From Dyadobacter jejuensis (lineage in GTDB: Bacteria > Bacteroidota > Bacteroidia > Cytophagales > Spirosomataceae), in assembly GCF_003149085.1 (NCBI RefSeq), contig NZ_QGDT01000012.1:1-64000 (forward strand): a stretch of DNA of 64,000 nt. Direction: 5' to 3'. This document shows positions 20,110 to 26,885 of the stretch, piece after piece. Made by a program: the position numbers and the translations under genes. The notes beneath the pieces were generated by a model. It made no database searches and was not told the origin of the DNA. It saw only the letters and a list, made by a program, of their open reading frames with translations. How positions within the stretch are numbered: the first letter of the stretch is position 1; each line of letters begins with the position of its first letter.

Positions 20110-20769
20110 CTAGTGCTCCTGTTGCAGGGTCCTGATGTCGGCAATTAGTTGCGTGATGGAGGCTTTGTTTAGTCCGTTATAGATTCCACGGATATGCTGT
20201 TTTTTGTCGATGAGGACCAGATTTTCGGTATGCAAAAAGGCATCATCGCTCTTTTGGAGGCCTAGGTCTTCCTCTACAAAGTATACTTTACGTCCCAAAT
20301 GGTATATCTCTTGTTGGTCTCCAGTAACCAAGTGCCATTTTTTTGCATCTATTCCCTTTCGCTCCCCATAGGCCTTGAGTACGGGTACCGAGTCGGTTTT
20401 GGGGGTTACGGAATGTGAGAGCAGGAGTATATCGTCGTCATTTAGAAATGCGTCCTGGACCATAGATAAGCTGGAGGTCATTTTAGGACAGATGCCCGGA
20501 CAGGTGGTAAAGAAAAAATTGGTAACGTAAATCTTGTCCCTGAAGTTGGCTTGTGTGAGGGTATCGCCTAGCTGGTCCACTAGCCTAAACTCCCCTATGC
20601 GGTGCAGGGTGTCCAAGGCTGGATCCTGAGCGTCGAGCCACAGGGGGGTAAAGTCGGCAGTATGGTAGTAAGGCAGGGCTTGGGGGGCGCTTTCCGTCTG
20701 GCTGCTTGGGCTGCAGCTCAGTAGTGCCAAGGCCATGAGCAGGTTAATCGTTATAAAGTACTTTTTCAT
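20110..20769 (-). CDS. SCO1/SenC family copper-binding lipoprotein
   Basis: 219 residues with a lipobox (LALLSC), so it is a thioredoxin-fold protein anchored outside the cytoplasmic membrane. The copper site is complete: C90-P-G-I-C94-P and H180 (DAFLHTENL). SCO proteins deliver copper to the CuA site of cytochrome oxidase or act as thiol reductants. This gene is last in a six-gene minus-strand operon. Its start lies 26 bases inside the preceding YwqK-like gene, so translation is probably coupled. The company of a Spy/CpxP-like protein and an ECF sigma factor suggests a role in metal or envelope stress rather than routine oxidase assembly (inference). Confidence 0.93.
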   Translation of the reverse strand: MKKYFITINLLMALALLSCSPSSQTESAPQALPYYHTADFTPLWLDAQDPALDTLHRIGEFRLVDQLGDTLTQANFRDKIYVTNFFFTTCPGICPKMTSSLSMVQDAFLNDDDILLLSHSVTPKTDSVPVLKAYGERKGIDAKKWHLVTGDQQEIYHLGRKVYFVEEDLGLQKSDDAFLHTENLVLIDKKQHIRGIYNGLNKASITQLIADIRTLQQEH

Positions 20770-21322
20770 CTTCTAGTTCGTAACATAAATTAGCCCGTTT
20801 CAGTCCGAATATACGGCCATTCTTCGCCTCATAATTGCTATAAAGCTTCCCATTCCTCCTCCACGACTGCTGAAGGCCTTCTTCTTTTCCGTCGACCAGG
20901 TGCAGCCTTTTAAATATCACCCCGCTGCCGTACCATTGTTGCTGCAGGCCATGGGGCACTCCCCGGCGGTAATGCGATTCCGAGCGTAGTTTTCCGTCTT
21001 TCCACCAGGAATATTGGACGCCATCTATTTTGCCATCGACGTAATTACTCTCAAAACTCAATAATCCGGTGTTGTACCATTTTTGGTACGGGCCGTCCTT
21101 TTTGCCATTCATATAGGTAGTCTGTGTGGCTTTGGTTCCGTTGGGATAGTAGGAGACGGCACTTCCCGAAAAGGGTACGTTGTGAAAGAAGACCAGGCCT
21201 TTTTCTGGAACCAGCGTGAGGGAGTCTTCGGCTACCACGGAGGTAGCCAAAGACCCTTCTTTACTCTGGCAGGCACCAAGTCCTAACAGTAAGAGCAGCG
21301 TGAGTAGTTTACTGAATGGCAT
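20744..21322 (-). CDS. YwqK/MORN-repeat lipoprotein
   Basis: 192 residues with a lipobox (LLGLGAC) followed by about six repeats of the MORN-like YwqK type, for example YYPNGTKATQTTYMNGKKDG, WYNTGLLSFESNYVDGKIDG and WWKDGKLRSESHYRRGVPHG. Databases often call this family a toxin-antitoxin component, but no toxin gene is nearby and the protein is exported. The repeats form an extended beta-sheet likely used for binding at the cell surface or in the periplasm. It overlaps the YHYH gene by 14 bases and the SCO gene by 26, so the three are tightly coupled. Specific function unknown. Confidence 0.82.
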   Translation of the reverse strand: MPFSKLLTLLLLLGLGACQSKEGSLATSVVAEDSLTLVPEKGLVFFHNVPFSGSAVSYYPNGTKATQTTYMNGKKDGPYQKWYNTGLLSFESNYVDGKIDGVQYSWWKDGKLRSESHYRRGVPHGLQQQWYGSGVIFKRLHLVDGKEEGLQQSWRRNGKLYSNYEAKNGRIFGLKRANLCYELEDEKVLYND

Positions 21323-22130
21323 TGGGAGTTCCTTGATAATTTCCCGGAAACAATATATAGTACTGGTTCAGGTACAATTCGTTCTGAATATGATAATGAT
21401 ACTCTCCTTGGTCGTTATGCTGGGTGCTACTCGTATGGCCCCCCGAGCTGTCGAGGTCGGTAGGGTAGGTGCCCGTTGAGAAGCATTTTCTACCATAAAG
21501 AAAGAAGCCATCCGAAATCACCCCGATCAGCTTATTATCGTCGTTGGACCAGGCCTTGGGCTCTAGGTGGTAATGGTAGCTCTGTGGGCCGGTATGTGCT
21601 CCAGAATAGTCCAGAGAAGGGGCGGCGTCGTCCAGGGGGACGTTAGGTCCCTCTTCGTCGTTATAAATCACCGAGCCACTTACAGCCATGCCTATGGCTC
21701 CTAAGCCTGTAGCCGAAGAGCTGCTGGCCTTGGTGGGGTTGGCGGGGACTCTCAAGGAGTAGGACCCATTAAAATCGTCGATATTCCCTGGAGCCATTTG
21801 GGCAAAAGAGGTAACGGTAGGCGCCACGAATAGGGCGTGGTTGGTGGCCGCAGCTGCTGTGGTGAGGCTGTTTCCCATAGGGTCAGTAGCGGTTCGGGCG
21901 GTGGTATTGGACCAATAGGGCGAGGTATGGTTGGGTAGCCCGTCGGTTTCAATCACCACTTCGTCGCCGTCCAGATATATGCTGAAGTGATCGGAGTCGA
22001 ACTCACTAAAGGCGGTATGTAGGGTGGCTTCGGTATCGTCTTCGGTATCTACCGTATCGTCGTCCTTGCATGAAGTGAGGGCAGTAGTCGCCAGTAGCAT
22101 GATGGACAGGGGGAAAGCAAGAAATTTCAT
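21309..22130 (-). CDS. YHYH-domain lipoprotein
   Basis: 273 residues with a lipobox (TTALTSC) and an acidic stretch after it (KDDDTVDTEDD). The YHYH signature appears twice, in PQSYHYHLEP and GEYHYHIQ. The segment between them, LIGVISDGFFLYGRK, is typical of the family. The closely spaced His and Tyr residues suggest metal binding, but no biochemical role is established to my knowledge. Genes on both sides encode a Spy/CpxP-like protein and a YwqK-like lipoprotein; a SCO copper protein closes the operon. A metal-related extracytoplasmic role is therefore plausible but inferred. Confidence 0.88.
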   Translation of the reverse strand: MKFLAFPLSIMLLATTALTSCKDDDTVDTEDDTEATLHTAFSEFDSDHFSIYLDGDEVVIETDGLPNHTSPYWSNTTARTATDPMGNSLTTAAAATNHALFVAPTVTSFAQMAPGNIDDFNGSYSLRVPANPTKASSSSATGLGAIGMAVSGSVIYNDEEGPNVPLDDAAPSLDYSGAHTGPQSYHYHLEPKAWSNDDNKLIGVISDGFFLYGRKCFSTGTYPTDLDSSGGHTSSTQHNDQGEYHYHIQNELYLNQYYILFPGNYQGTPNAIQ

Positions 22131-22176
22131 ATCAGATGTATTTATACTGTTTATTTCTGCTATAGACTCCCCGTCT

Positions 22177-22650
22177 TCAAAATTCCGGCGGGGGAGGGCC
22201 CGTTTTTTTCTCTTGTAGTAGCATTCTGCCTAGGAGTTGTTGGTAGAAAATTTTGAAATTATCCTCTTGGTCAGGCCTTAAAAGTGATTTTACCTCTTTT
22301 AAATGGGCTAAGGTCATCTCGATTTTTTTTCCTTCTAGTGCTTCCAGCTTCAGTAAAAGGCTCCGTTGTTCTACGGAATCTTTGGGCTGAACGAGGCTGT
22401 CGAAATACTCCTGGAGCATCGTTTTTTGCTGGGCATTAAGGGACTCTATCTGCTGGATATGGCGCTGGGCCGATTCGAGAAAATGTTCATTTTGGGAGTC
22501 GTCCAACTCCAAAATTTTGTGTGACTCAAAATTCAGTCCCTTCAAAGGGGTTTTATGCGGTGGTTTGGTCCAAAAAAACAAAGCGATCATCGCCAAGTTA
22601 ACGACCAGTAGGATTATAGCCGCCCATTTATATAAACGTAGTGCTGGCAT
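22177..22650 (-). CDS. Spy/CpxP-like periplasmic stress protein, membrane-anchored
   Basis: 157 residues. One N-terminal membrane segment (WAAIILLVVNLAMIALFFW) is followed by a wholly helical region with LELDDSQNEHFLESAQRH and LKEVKSLLRPDQEDNFKIFY, the pattern of Spy/CpxP/heavy-metal-resistance proteins. The LRPDQ segment corresponds to the LTPEQ-type motif of that family. Such proteins act as ATP-independent chaperones or as metal sensors next to ECF sigma factors. The start ATG overlaps the stop codon of the preceding small membrane-protein gene by one base (TAATG), so translation is coupled. Confidence 0.8.
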   Translation of the reverse strand: MPALRLYKWAAIILLVVNLAMIALFFWTKPPHKTPLKGLNFESHKILELDDSQNEHFLESAQRHIQQIESLNAQQKTMLQEYFDSLVQPKDSVEQRSLLLKLEALEGKKIEMTLAHLKEVKSLLRPDQEDNFKIFYQQLLGRMLLQEKKTGPPPPEF

Positions 22651-22952
22651 TACTCGTAAAGTTTATAGTTGGATACCAGGCTTTGTTCCGCATAAGAGTC
22701 GGAGTTTAGTACTCCTTGGTCGGCCGCGTTGCTGCGGAGGCTGGTAACGAAAACAGAGAGATTTAACACCAGAAGCACGGCCGCTGCTGCGGCCATATAC
22801 CTCCATTGGCTTATGGGAATGACGGTCTCGTCGGTCAGCATCATAATTTTCTGTCGAATCTCTTCCTTCAACTGGGGCCGAGGCTCCGCTCGTTGGCTGT
22901 TGCGCATGCTGTCGAATAAGTCCATCATTTTTTTATTAGGGTCCGTTTTCAT
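22650..22952 (-). CDS. Small single-pass membrane protein, putative anti-sigma factor
   Basis: 100 residues. A basic, cytoplasmic N-terminal helix (about 1-45, DLFDSMRNSQRAEPRPQLKEE) is followed by one membrane segment (YMAAAAAVLLVLNLSVFV) and a short outer tail. Size, topology and location directly downstream of an ECF sigma gene fit a minimal anti-sigma factor. No zinc-binding anti-sigma motif (HxxxCxxC) is present, so the role is inferred from context. The next gene overlaps it by one base. Confidence 0.6.
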   Translation of the reverse strand: MKTDPNKKMMDLFDSMRNSQRAEPRPQLKEEIRQKIMMLTDETVIPISQWRYMAAAAAVLLVLNLSVFVTSLRSNAADQGVLNSDSYAEQSLVSNYKLYE

Positions 22953-23003
22953 TTCAGTAATATTTTGTTAGACAACGCTTGGCACAATTTCCTTCGCCAG
23001 AAA

Positions 23004-23540
23004 TTAATATTTTTTTACGGTTACTCTTAGATTTTTCTTAGCCCTTTGCAGTAGGGACTCTACCGCGTTGAGGGTCGTTTCCATGATGTCGGCAATCTCC
23101 TGTCGGGGGAGCTCTTCTATATAGCCTAGTATAAATGCCGTTTTTTGAGATTCTGGAAGGTCTTGGATGGCTTTAAATAACGATTGGGCCGTTTCCTTAT
23201 TTTCTAAAAGCACCCCAGGGTGCTCAAAATCGGGTAGCTCCACATCTGTTTTGCCAAATTTTAGAAATGAGAAGCGTTTTTTCTTTTTGATAAAATTCAA
23301 GGAGCTGTTCACCGTAATCCGGTAGATCCAGGTACTCACGGCTGCCTCTTCGTTAAATTTTGAGGCATATTGATAGACCTTTAGAAAAACGTCCTGAGTG
23401 ACTTCCTCGGCATCTTCTACATTCTGAAGGTAGCTTAACGCCGTATTGTACACCTTCGTTGAGAAGCTGTCGTATAGGACGTCAAAAGCCTTAGGGTCTT
23501 TTCTTACAATCGCCCGTATTATGTCAAAATGCTCATTCAA
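23004..23540 (-). CDS. ECF RNA polymerase sigma factor
   Basis: 178 residues with region 2 (FDVLYDSFSTKVYNTALSYL, then EEVTQDVFLKVYQYASKF) and region 4 (LPESQKTAFILGYIEELPRQEIADIM ETT). It differs from the SusC-associated sigma factors in this window and has no FecR-family gene next to it. It heads the minus-strand cluster of small membrane protein, Spy-like protein, YHYH, YwqK and SCO1 genes. It most likely transcribes these in response to an envelope or metal signal; the signal cannot be read from the sequence. Confidence 0.93.
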   Translation of the reverse strand: MNEHFDIIRAIVRKDPKAFDVLYDSFSTKVYNTALSYLQNVEDAEEVTQDVFLKVYQYASKFNEEAAVSTWIYRITVNSSLNFIKKKKRFSFLKFGKTDVELPDFEHPGVLLENKETAQSLFKAIQDLPESQKTAFILGYIEELPRQEIADIMETTLNAVESLLQRAKKNLRVTVKKY

Positions 23541-23904
23541 TAGCTATTGAGATTAGGAAGTGACAGGGGCATAATTAATAAAAAAGAGCCGTATCATACC
23601 AATAATTAGCCAAAAATTCATTAAGTTACTAGAAATCAGTTTGTCTTGACTCCATAAATACTACTGCTGGTCTTTAAATTTGACAAGACCTACAATAAAT
23701 AAGATTAAAATGAGAATCTAGGGAATGGTTTAGGGGAATTGTTTTTTTATAGCGTCATTTATTACATGGATTGCTAAGAGGTTGGCGAGATAGTTTTAAT
23801 TGTATCGCCGACATTTGTTTAAATTCGGGTCATTTCTCCCTCACCATTCTGGAGCTGTTCATTTAAGGTTGTACAATTTTAACGATAGCATATATAATTT
23901 AATC
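23541..23904. other. Divergent intergenic region upstream of fbp
   Basis: 364 bases between the ECF sigma operon and fbp, AT-rich and without a convincing gene. A TAAATTTG at 23675-23682 resembles the Bacteroidota -7 element, but no TTTG sits at the expected spacing upstream, so it is only a weak promoter candidate. Confidence 0.4.
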
Positions 23905-24966
23905 ATGGGAAATATGACTTCAAAAGGTGAAAAAATGGCTTTACCGGTAGGGATTACCCTCGATCGGTTTATCAAACGAAACCAAGGGGCCTTTCAATTC
24001 GCTTCAGGAGAGTTGTCTCAGCTACTCCGGGATATCGCTTTGGCGGGTAAAATCATCAATAGGGAGGTTAACAAAGCGGGGTTGGTAGATATTACCGGGG
24101 CCTTAGGGACTTCTAATGTTCAGGGGGAAAACCAACAAAAGCTCGATGTGATCGCCGATATTCGTTTTATCCGTGCCCTAAAGAATGGGGGCGAGGTATG
24201 TGCTATCATCACCGAGGAGGAGGATGAGATCATCTATACCGGCAACGATGACGCCAAATATGTGGTGGCCATTGACCCGCTCGATGGCTCTTCGAATATC
24301 GATGTGAACGTCTCGATAGGGACCATCTTTTCGGTGTACAGCAGGGTGACGCCCCGGGGCACCAAGGCTACCATGGAAGATTTTCTCCAGGGAGGCCGTA
24401 AGCAAGTAGCGGCAGGATATATTCTTTACGGCTCGTCTACGATATTGGTGTACACCACCGGAGCGGGCGTCAACGCCTTTACCTATGAAAATTCCTTGGG
24501 CGAATTCTTCCTTTCTCATCGGAATGTCAAATCCCCAGAAGATGGAGCCATCTATTCGGTCAATGAAGGGAATTTCGATGATTTTTATGATTATACCCAG
24601 CGTTATATCCTAAATTGTCGCAAGCGACGTATGTCGAGTCGGTATATCGGTTCGCTGGTAGGGGATTTCCACCGCAACTTACTGAAAGGGGGTATATACC
24701 TCTATCCACCAACTCCCCACTACCCACAGGGCAAATTACGGTTATTATATGAATGCTATCCCATGGCCTTTATAGCCGAGCAAGCAGGTGCCAAGGCCAT
24801 CGATTGTGAGTCCGATATTTTGGACGTCAAACCAGTTTCGTTTCACCAAAGAAACTCGATCTACATCGGCGCCCCAAAAATGATCGAAGAGCTAGAGCAA
24901 TATTTTAAAGAAAGAGGAGACTACGTAATCAAAGCCGCTAGGTTTGAAAAGGTGGGGGAGAATTAG
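23905..24966 (+). CDS. fbp: Fructose-1,6-bisphosphatase class 1
   Basis: About 353 residues from the ATG at 23905. An open frame extends upstream to 23800, but its residues do not resemble the family; ATGs at 23914 and 23935 are further options, the last preceded by the SD-like AAAAGGTGA. The class I metal- and phosphate-binding motif [10 protein letters not shown] is intact, as are [15 protein letters not shown] and the C-terminal [10 protein letters not shown]. The enzyme hydrolyses fructose 1,6-bisphosphate in gluconeogenesis in the cytoplasm. It is transcribed alone; the downstream region is filled with repeats. Confidence 0.96.
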   Translation: MGNMTSKGEKMALPVGITLDRFIKRNQGAFQFASGELSQLLRDIALAGKIINREVNKAGLVDITGALGTSNVQGENQQKLDVIADIRFIRALKNGGEVCAIITEEEDEIIYTGNDDAKYVVAIDPLDGSSNIDVNVSIGTIFSVYSRVTPRGTKATMEDFLQGGRKQVAAGYILYGSSTILVYTTGAGVNAFTYENSLGEFFLSHRNVKSPEDGAIYSVNEGNFDDFYDYTQRYILNCRKRRMSSRYIGSLVGDFHRNLLKGGIYLYPPTPHYPQGKLRLLYECYPMAFIAEQAGAKAIDCESDILDVKPVSFHQRNSIYIGAPKMIEELEQYFKERGDYVIKAARFEKVGEN

Positions 24967-24975
24967 GTGGATAGG

Positions 24976-25015
24976 TTGTTAGGGTGTTAGGTTGTTAGGC
25001 TGTTAGGTTGTTAGG
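24976..25015. repeat. 8-bp tandem repeat, five copies
   Basis: The unit NTGTTAGG repeats five times at a strict 8-base period, with TGTTAGG at 24977, 24985, 24993, 25001 and 25009. It starts about 10 bases after the fbp stop and runs directly into the first of the longer direct repeats. Confidence 0.88.
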
Positions 25016-25400
25016 ACTTAGGTCTTAGTTGAAGGTTGAAGGTTAAAGGTTAAATGTTAAAGCGCTCCGTCGTACAGGTAAAGCTGTCACCCTGAGCCTG
25101 TCGAAGGGCAGTCGAAGGACAAGTTTAGTTATTAGGACTTAGGTCTTAGTTGAAGGTAAAAGGTTAAATGTTAAAGCGCTCCGTCGTACAGGTAAAAGCT
25201 GTCACCCTGAGCTTGTCGAAGGGCAGTCGAAGGACAAGTTTAGTTGTTAGGACTTAGGTCTTAGTTGAAGGTTAAAGGTTAAATGTTAAAGCGCTCCGTC
25301 GTACAGGTAAAGCTGTCACCCTGAGCGCGTCGAAGGGCAGTCGAAGGACAAGTTAGTTATTAGGACTTAGGTCTTAGTTGATGGTCTAAGGTCAAATGCT
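25011..25400. repeat. Direct repeats of about 115 bp with REP-like core
   Basis: Three nearly identical units begin at 25011, 25132 and 25247, with a decayed fourth beginning at 25360. Each opens with TTAGGACTTAGGTCTTAGTT, passes through GCGCTCCGTCGTACAGGT and contains the core CCCTGAGCCTGTCGAAGGG. The core varies at two or three positions (CCT, CTT, CGC). It matches a short palindromic REP-like sequence that I recall from many bacterial genomes. Length differences (121, 115, 113) come mainly from the AAGGTTGAAGGTTAAAGGTT stretch. No reading frame runs through the units and there are no unique spacers, so this is not a CRISPR array. Confidence 0.88.
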
Positions 25401-25590
25401 GCCGCCGCGTGGTTGAAAGGGGGGCTTATTGCTTATAGCTCACAGTCGATTGCTGAAAGCCGACTGCCTCAGCTGTTAAAGCGGTCCGCTCAGCGTGCCT
25501 GAACCTCGAGGTGGACCTTTTTAACGAAAACAGGGCAATACAGCTTACAGCCTAAAACTGTAAACCCGCTGCCTAATCCTTTAAAACCAA
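25401..25590. other. Gene-free sequence within the repeat block
   Basis: No gene is seen. Pieces such as GCTTATAGCTCACAG and CAGCTTACAGCCTAAAACTG look like degenerate versions of the 7-bp array found further on, so this may be older repeat material. Confidence 0.4.
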
Positions 25591-25640
25591 AAAATGCTTG
25601 GAATTTACTACCAATCTAATGAGTAAATTCCAAGCATTTT
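25591..25640. terminator. Perfect 19-bp inverted repeat
   Basis: AAAATGCTTGGAATTTACT (25591-25609) and its exact reverse complement (25622-25640) flank a 12-nt spacer. It lies downstream of the ferritin gene on the minus strand and may be its terminator, with an A/T-rich base of the stem supplying the U run. The perfect arms would also suit a recombination site or a small mobile-element end. Confidence 0.6.
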
Positions 25641-25651
25641 CAGTTTGCCTT

Positions 25652-25733
25652 CTACAGCCTACAGCCTACAGCCTACAGCCTACAGCCTACAGCCTACAGC
25701 CTACAGCCTACAGCCTACAGCCTACAGCCTACA
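25652..25733. repeat. 7-bp tandem repeat CCTACAG, about 11.7 copies
   Basis: An uninterrupted array of CCTACAG (CTGTAGG on the minus strand) occupies about 82 bases. Its end overlaps the ferritin stop codon, which is itself TAG from the repeat (25729-25731). Copy-number change here would alter the ferritin 3-prime untranslated region but not its frame. Confidence 0.95.
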
Positions 25734-26262
25734 ACGCAGTGGTTCCAGGACCTATCTTCGCCATGGCTTTGTCGATATGATAGAGGCCGGTTCCTTCTTC
25801 GCCGATCACGTCGAAAAGCTCTAGGGCACGACGGGCGTTATCTTCTTCCTCTACTTGTTCGTTAACGAACCATTGCATCAGGCTTTCAGTAGCATAGTCT
25901 TCGGCGCTACGGCTGGCGGTAACCAGGCGGTTAATCGACTGGGTCACGCTAATTTCGCTTTGAAGGGCCGCTTCGAAAACGCTGCGGAAAGAGCTAAAGT
26001 CCTGTTTTACCGGTCCGATTTCGGGGGCGATGGCCGTTCCTCCTACTGTCATGATGTAGTTAAAGAGTTTGAGCATATGCGCACGCTCTTCGTCGGACTG
26101 GCGCATAAAATGGGCGGCACTGGTCTTAAACCCGTTGCGGTCGCACCAAGAGGCCATGGCCAAATATTTGGAAGAAGCTTCGGCTTCCATTTTTACTTGG
26201 CTATTCAATAGTATTTCAATTTCCTCTTTCAAAGAAGTATGTTGTCTTAATAGATCTTTCAT
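25729..26262 (-). CDS. ftnA: Ferritin
   Basis: 177 residues forming the four-helix ferritin fold. The ferroxidase ligands are visible as the [14 protein letters not shown] segment, DEERAHM and [12 protein letters not shown]. It stores iron by oxidising Fe(II) inside a 24-mer cage in the cytoplasm. The protein is full length. Its last codons abut the 7-bp tandem array. The gene is preceded by about 110 bases that must include its promoter; no Fur-like palindrome was identified with confidence. Confidence 0.96.
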   Translation of the reverse strand: MKDLLRQHTSLKEEIEILLNSQVKMEAEASSKYLAMASWCDRNGFKTSAAHFMRQSDEERAHMLKLFNYIMTVGGTAIAPEIGPVKQDFSSFRSVFEAALQSEISVTQSINRLVTASRSAEDYATESLMQWFVNEQVEEEDNARRALELFDVIGEEGTGLYHIDKAMAKIGPGTTAL

Positions 26263-26375
26263 AGGTGGTTGTATTATTTGGTATATTATAATGAACGCAA
26301 ATTGTACAAGATAATTCAGACAACCAACGCTGTAGAAAAATTTATAATTGGTCTAAAACGAAGGTGCTGGTTAGG

Positions 26376-26747
26376 CTAGGCCATGGAAGGGTCCTGATAC
26401 AGGGCCACATGCAGCATGGAGTTGAGTTCTATCGCAAAATGCGTACCATTGACCAACTCGCGCACCTGAATGAATTCACAGAGGGGAAGCTTATGGTATA
26501 AATTGAGGCAAGGGGCCTCTATACATTCATAATCGGCTTCGTCGGATAAGTCAAATAGTTTACTATGAAGGTCGATGCGGTTAATTAGCGAACGAAAATG
26601 CAAGAAGTCGAGGATACGAAAAGAAGCATGCATTTCTTTATACTTCAATACAATACGAGATGTTTTGTCACATTGATAGCTGGATCCGAAGGGAACACTA
26701 AATAACTCGTTAATTGCTTTCACCGAATGAAGAATTGGTAAGGTCAC
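26376..26747 (-). CDS. Conserved small protein of unknown function
   Basis: 123 residues, no signal peptide and no membrane segment. It contains SSYQCDKTSRIVLKYKEMHA and FDLSDEADYECIEAPC, and looks like a cytoplasmic mixed alpha/beta protein. It resembles small Bacteroidota-specific proteins near ferritin genes, but I cannot name a family with confidence. Same strand as ferritin, 113 bp upstream, so the two may share regulation. Confidence 0.6.
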   Translation of the reverse strand: MTLPILHSVKAINELFSVPFGSSYQCDKTSRIVLKYKEMHASFRILDFLHFRSLINRIDLHSKLFDLSDEADYECIEAPCLNLYHKLPLCEFIQVRELVNGTHFAIELNSMLHVALYQDPSMA

Positions 26748-26815
26748 TAATTTGACACAAAGATAGGAGAGGAGAATGAATAATTCAATTTTATTTTAAA
26801 ACATTCTAGATAAAG

Positions 26816-26857
26816 ATAGCCGCCCCCTTCCAGATAAACTTGGAAGGGGGCGGCTAT
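26816..26857 (-). terminator. Strong terminator after glnS
   Basis: A perfect 17-bp stem (ATAGCCGCCCCCTTCCA and its complement) with an 8-nt loop lies 28 bases past the glnS stop. On the minus strand it is followed by TTTATCT, a short U-rich tail. Confidence 0.85.
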
Positions 26858-26885
26858 GACTGTAATTTCTACAATAAGAGGTAGG

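Noticed and set aside
20744-21322. Toxin-antitoxin function implied by the YwqK family name
   Set aside because: The protein is a secreted lipoprotein inside a sigma/SCO operon and no toxin gene is adjacent.
23800-23904. Upstream start for fbp at 23800
   Set aside because: The extra 35 residues show no similarity in character to fructose-bisphosphatases and the initiator there is not a standard ATG.
25011-25400. Possible CRISPR array
   Set aside because: Units are about 115 bp and repeat along their full length; there are no unique spacers and no cas genes.
25598-25780. A 60-codon plus-strand frame encoding repeated QPTAYSL heptapeptides
   Set aside because: It is simply translation of the 7-bp CCTACAG array, overlaps the ferritin gene on the other strand, and has no start signal or domain.
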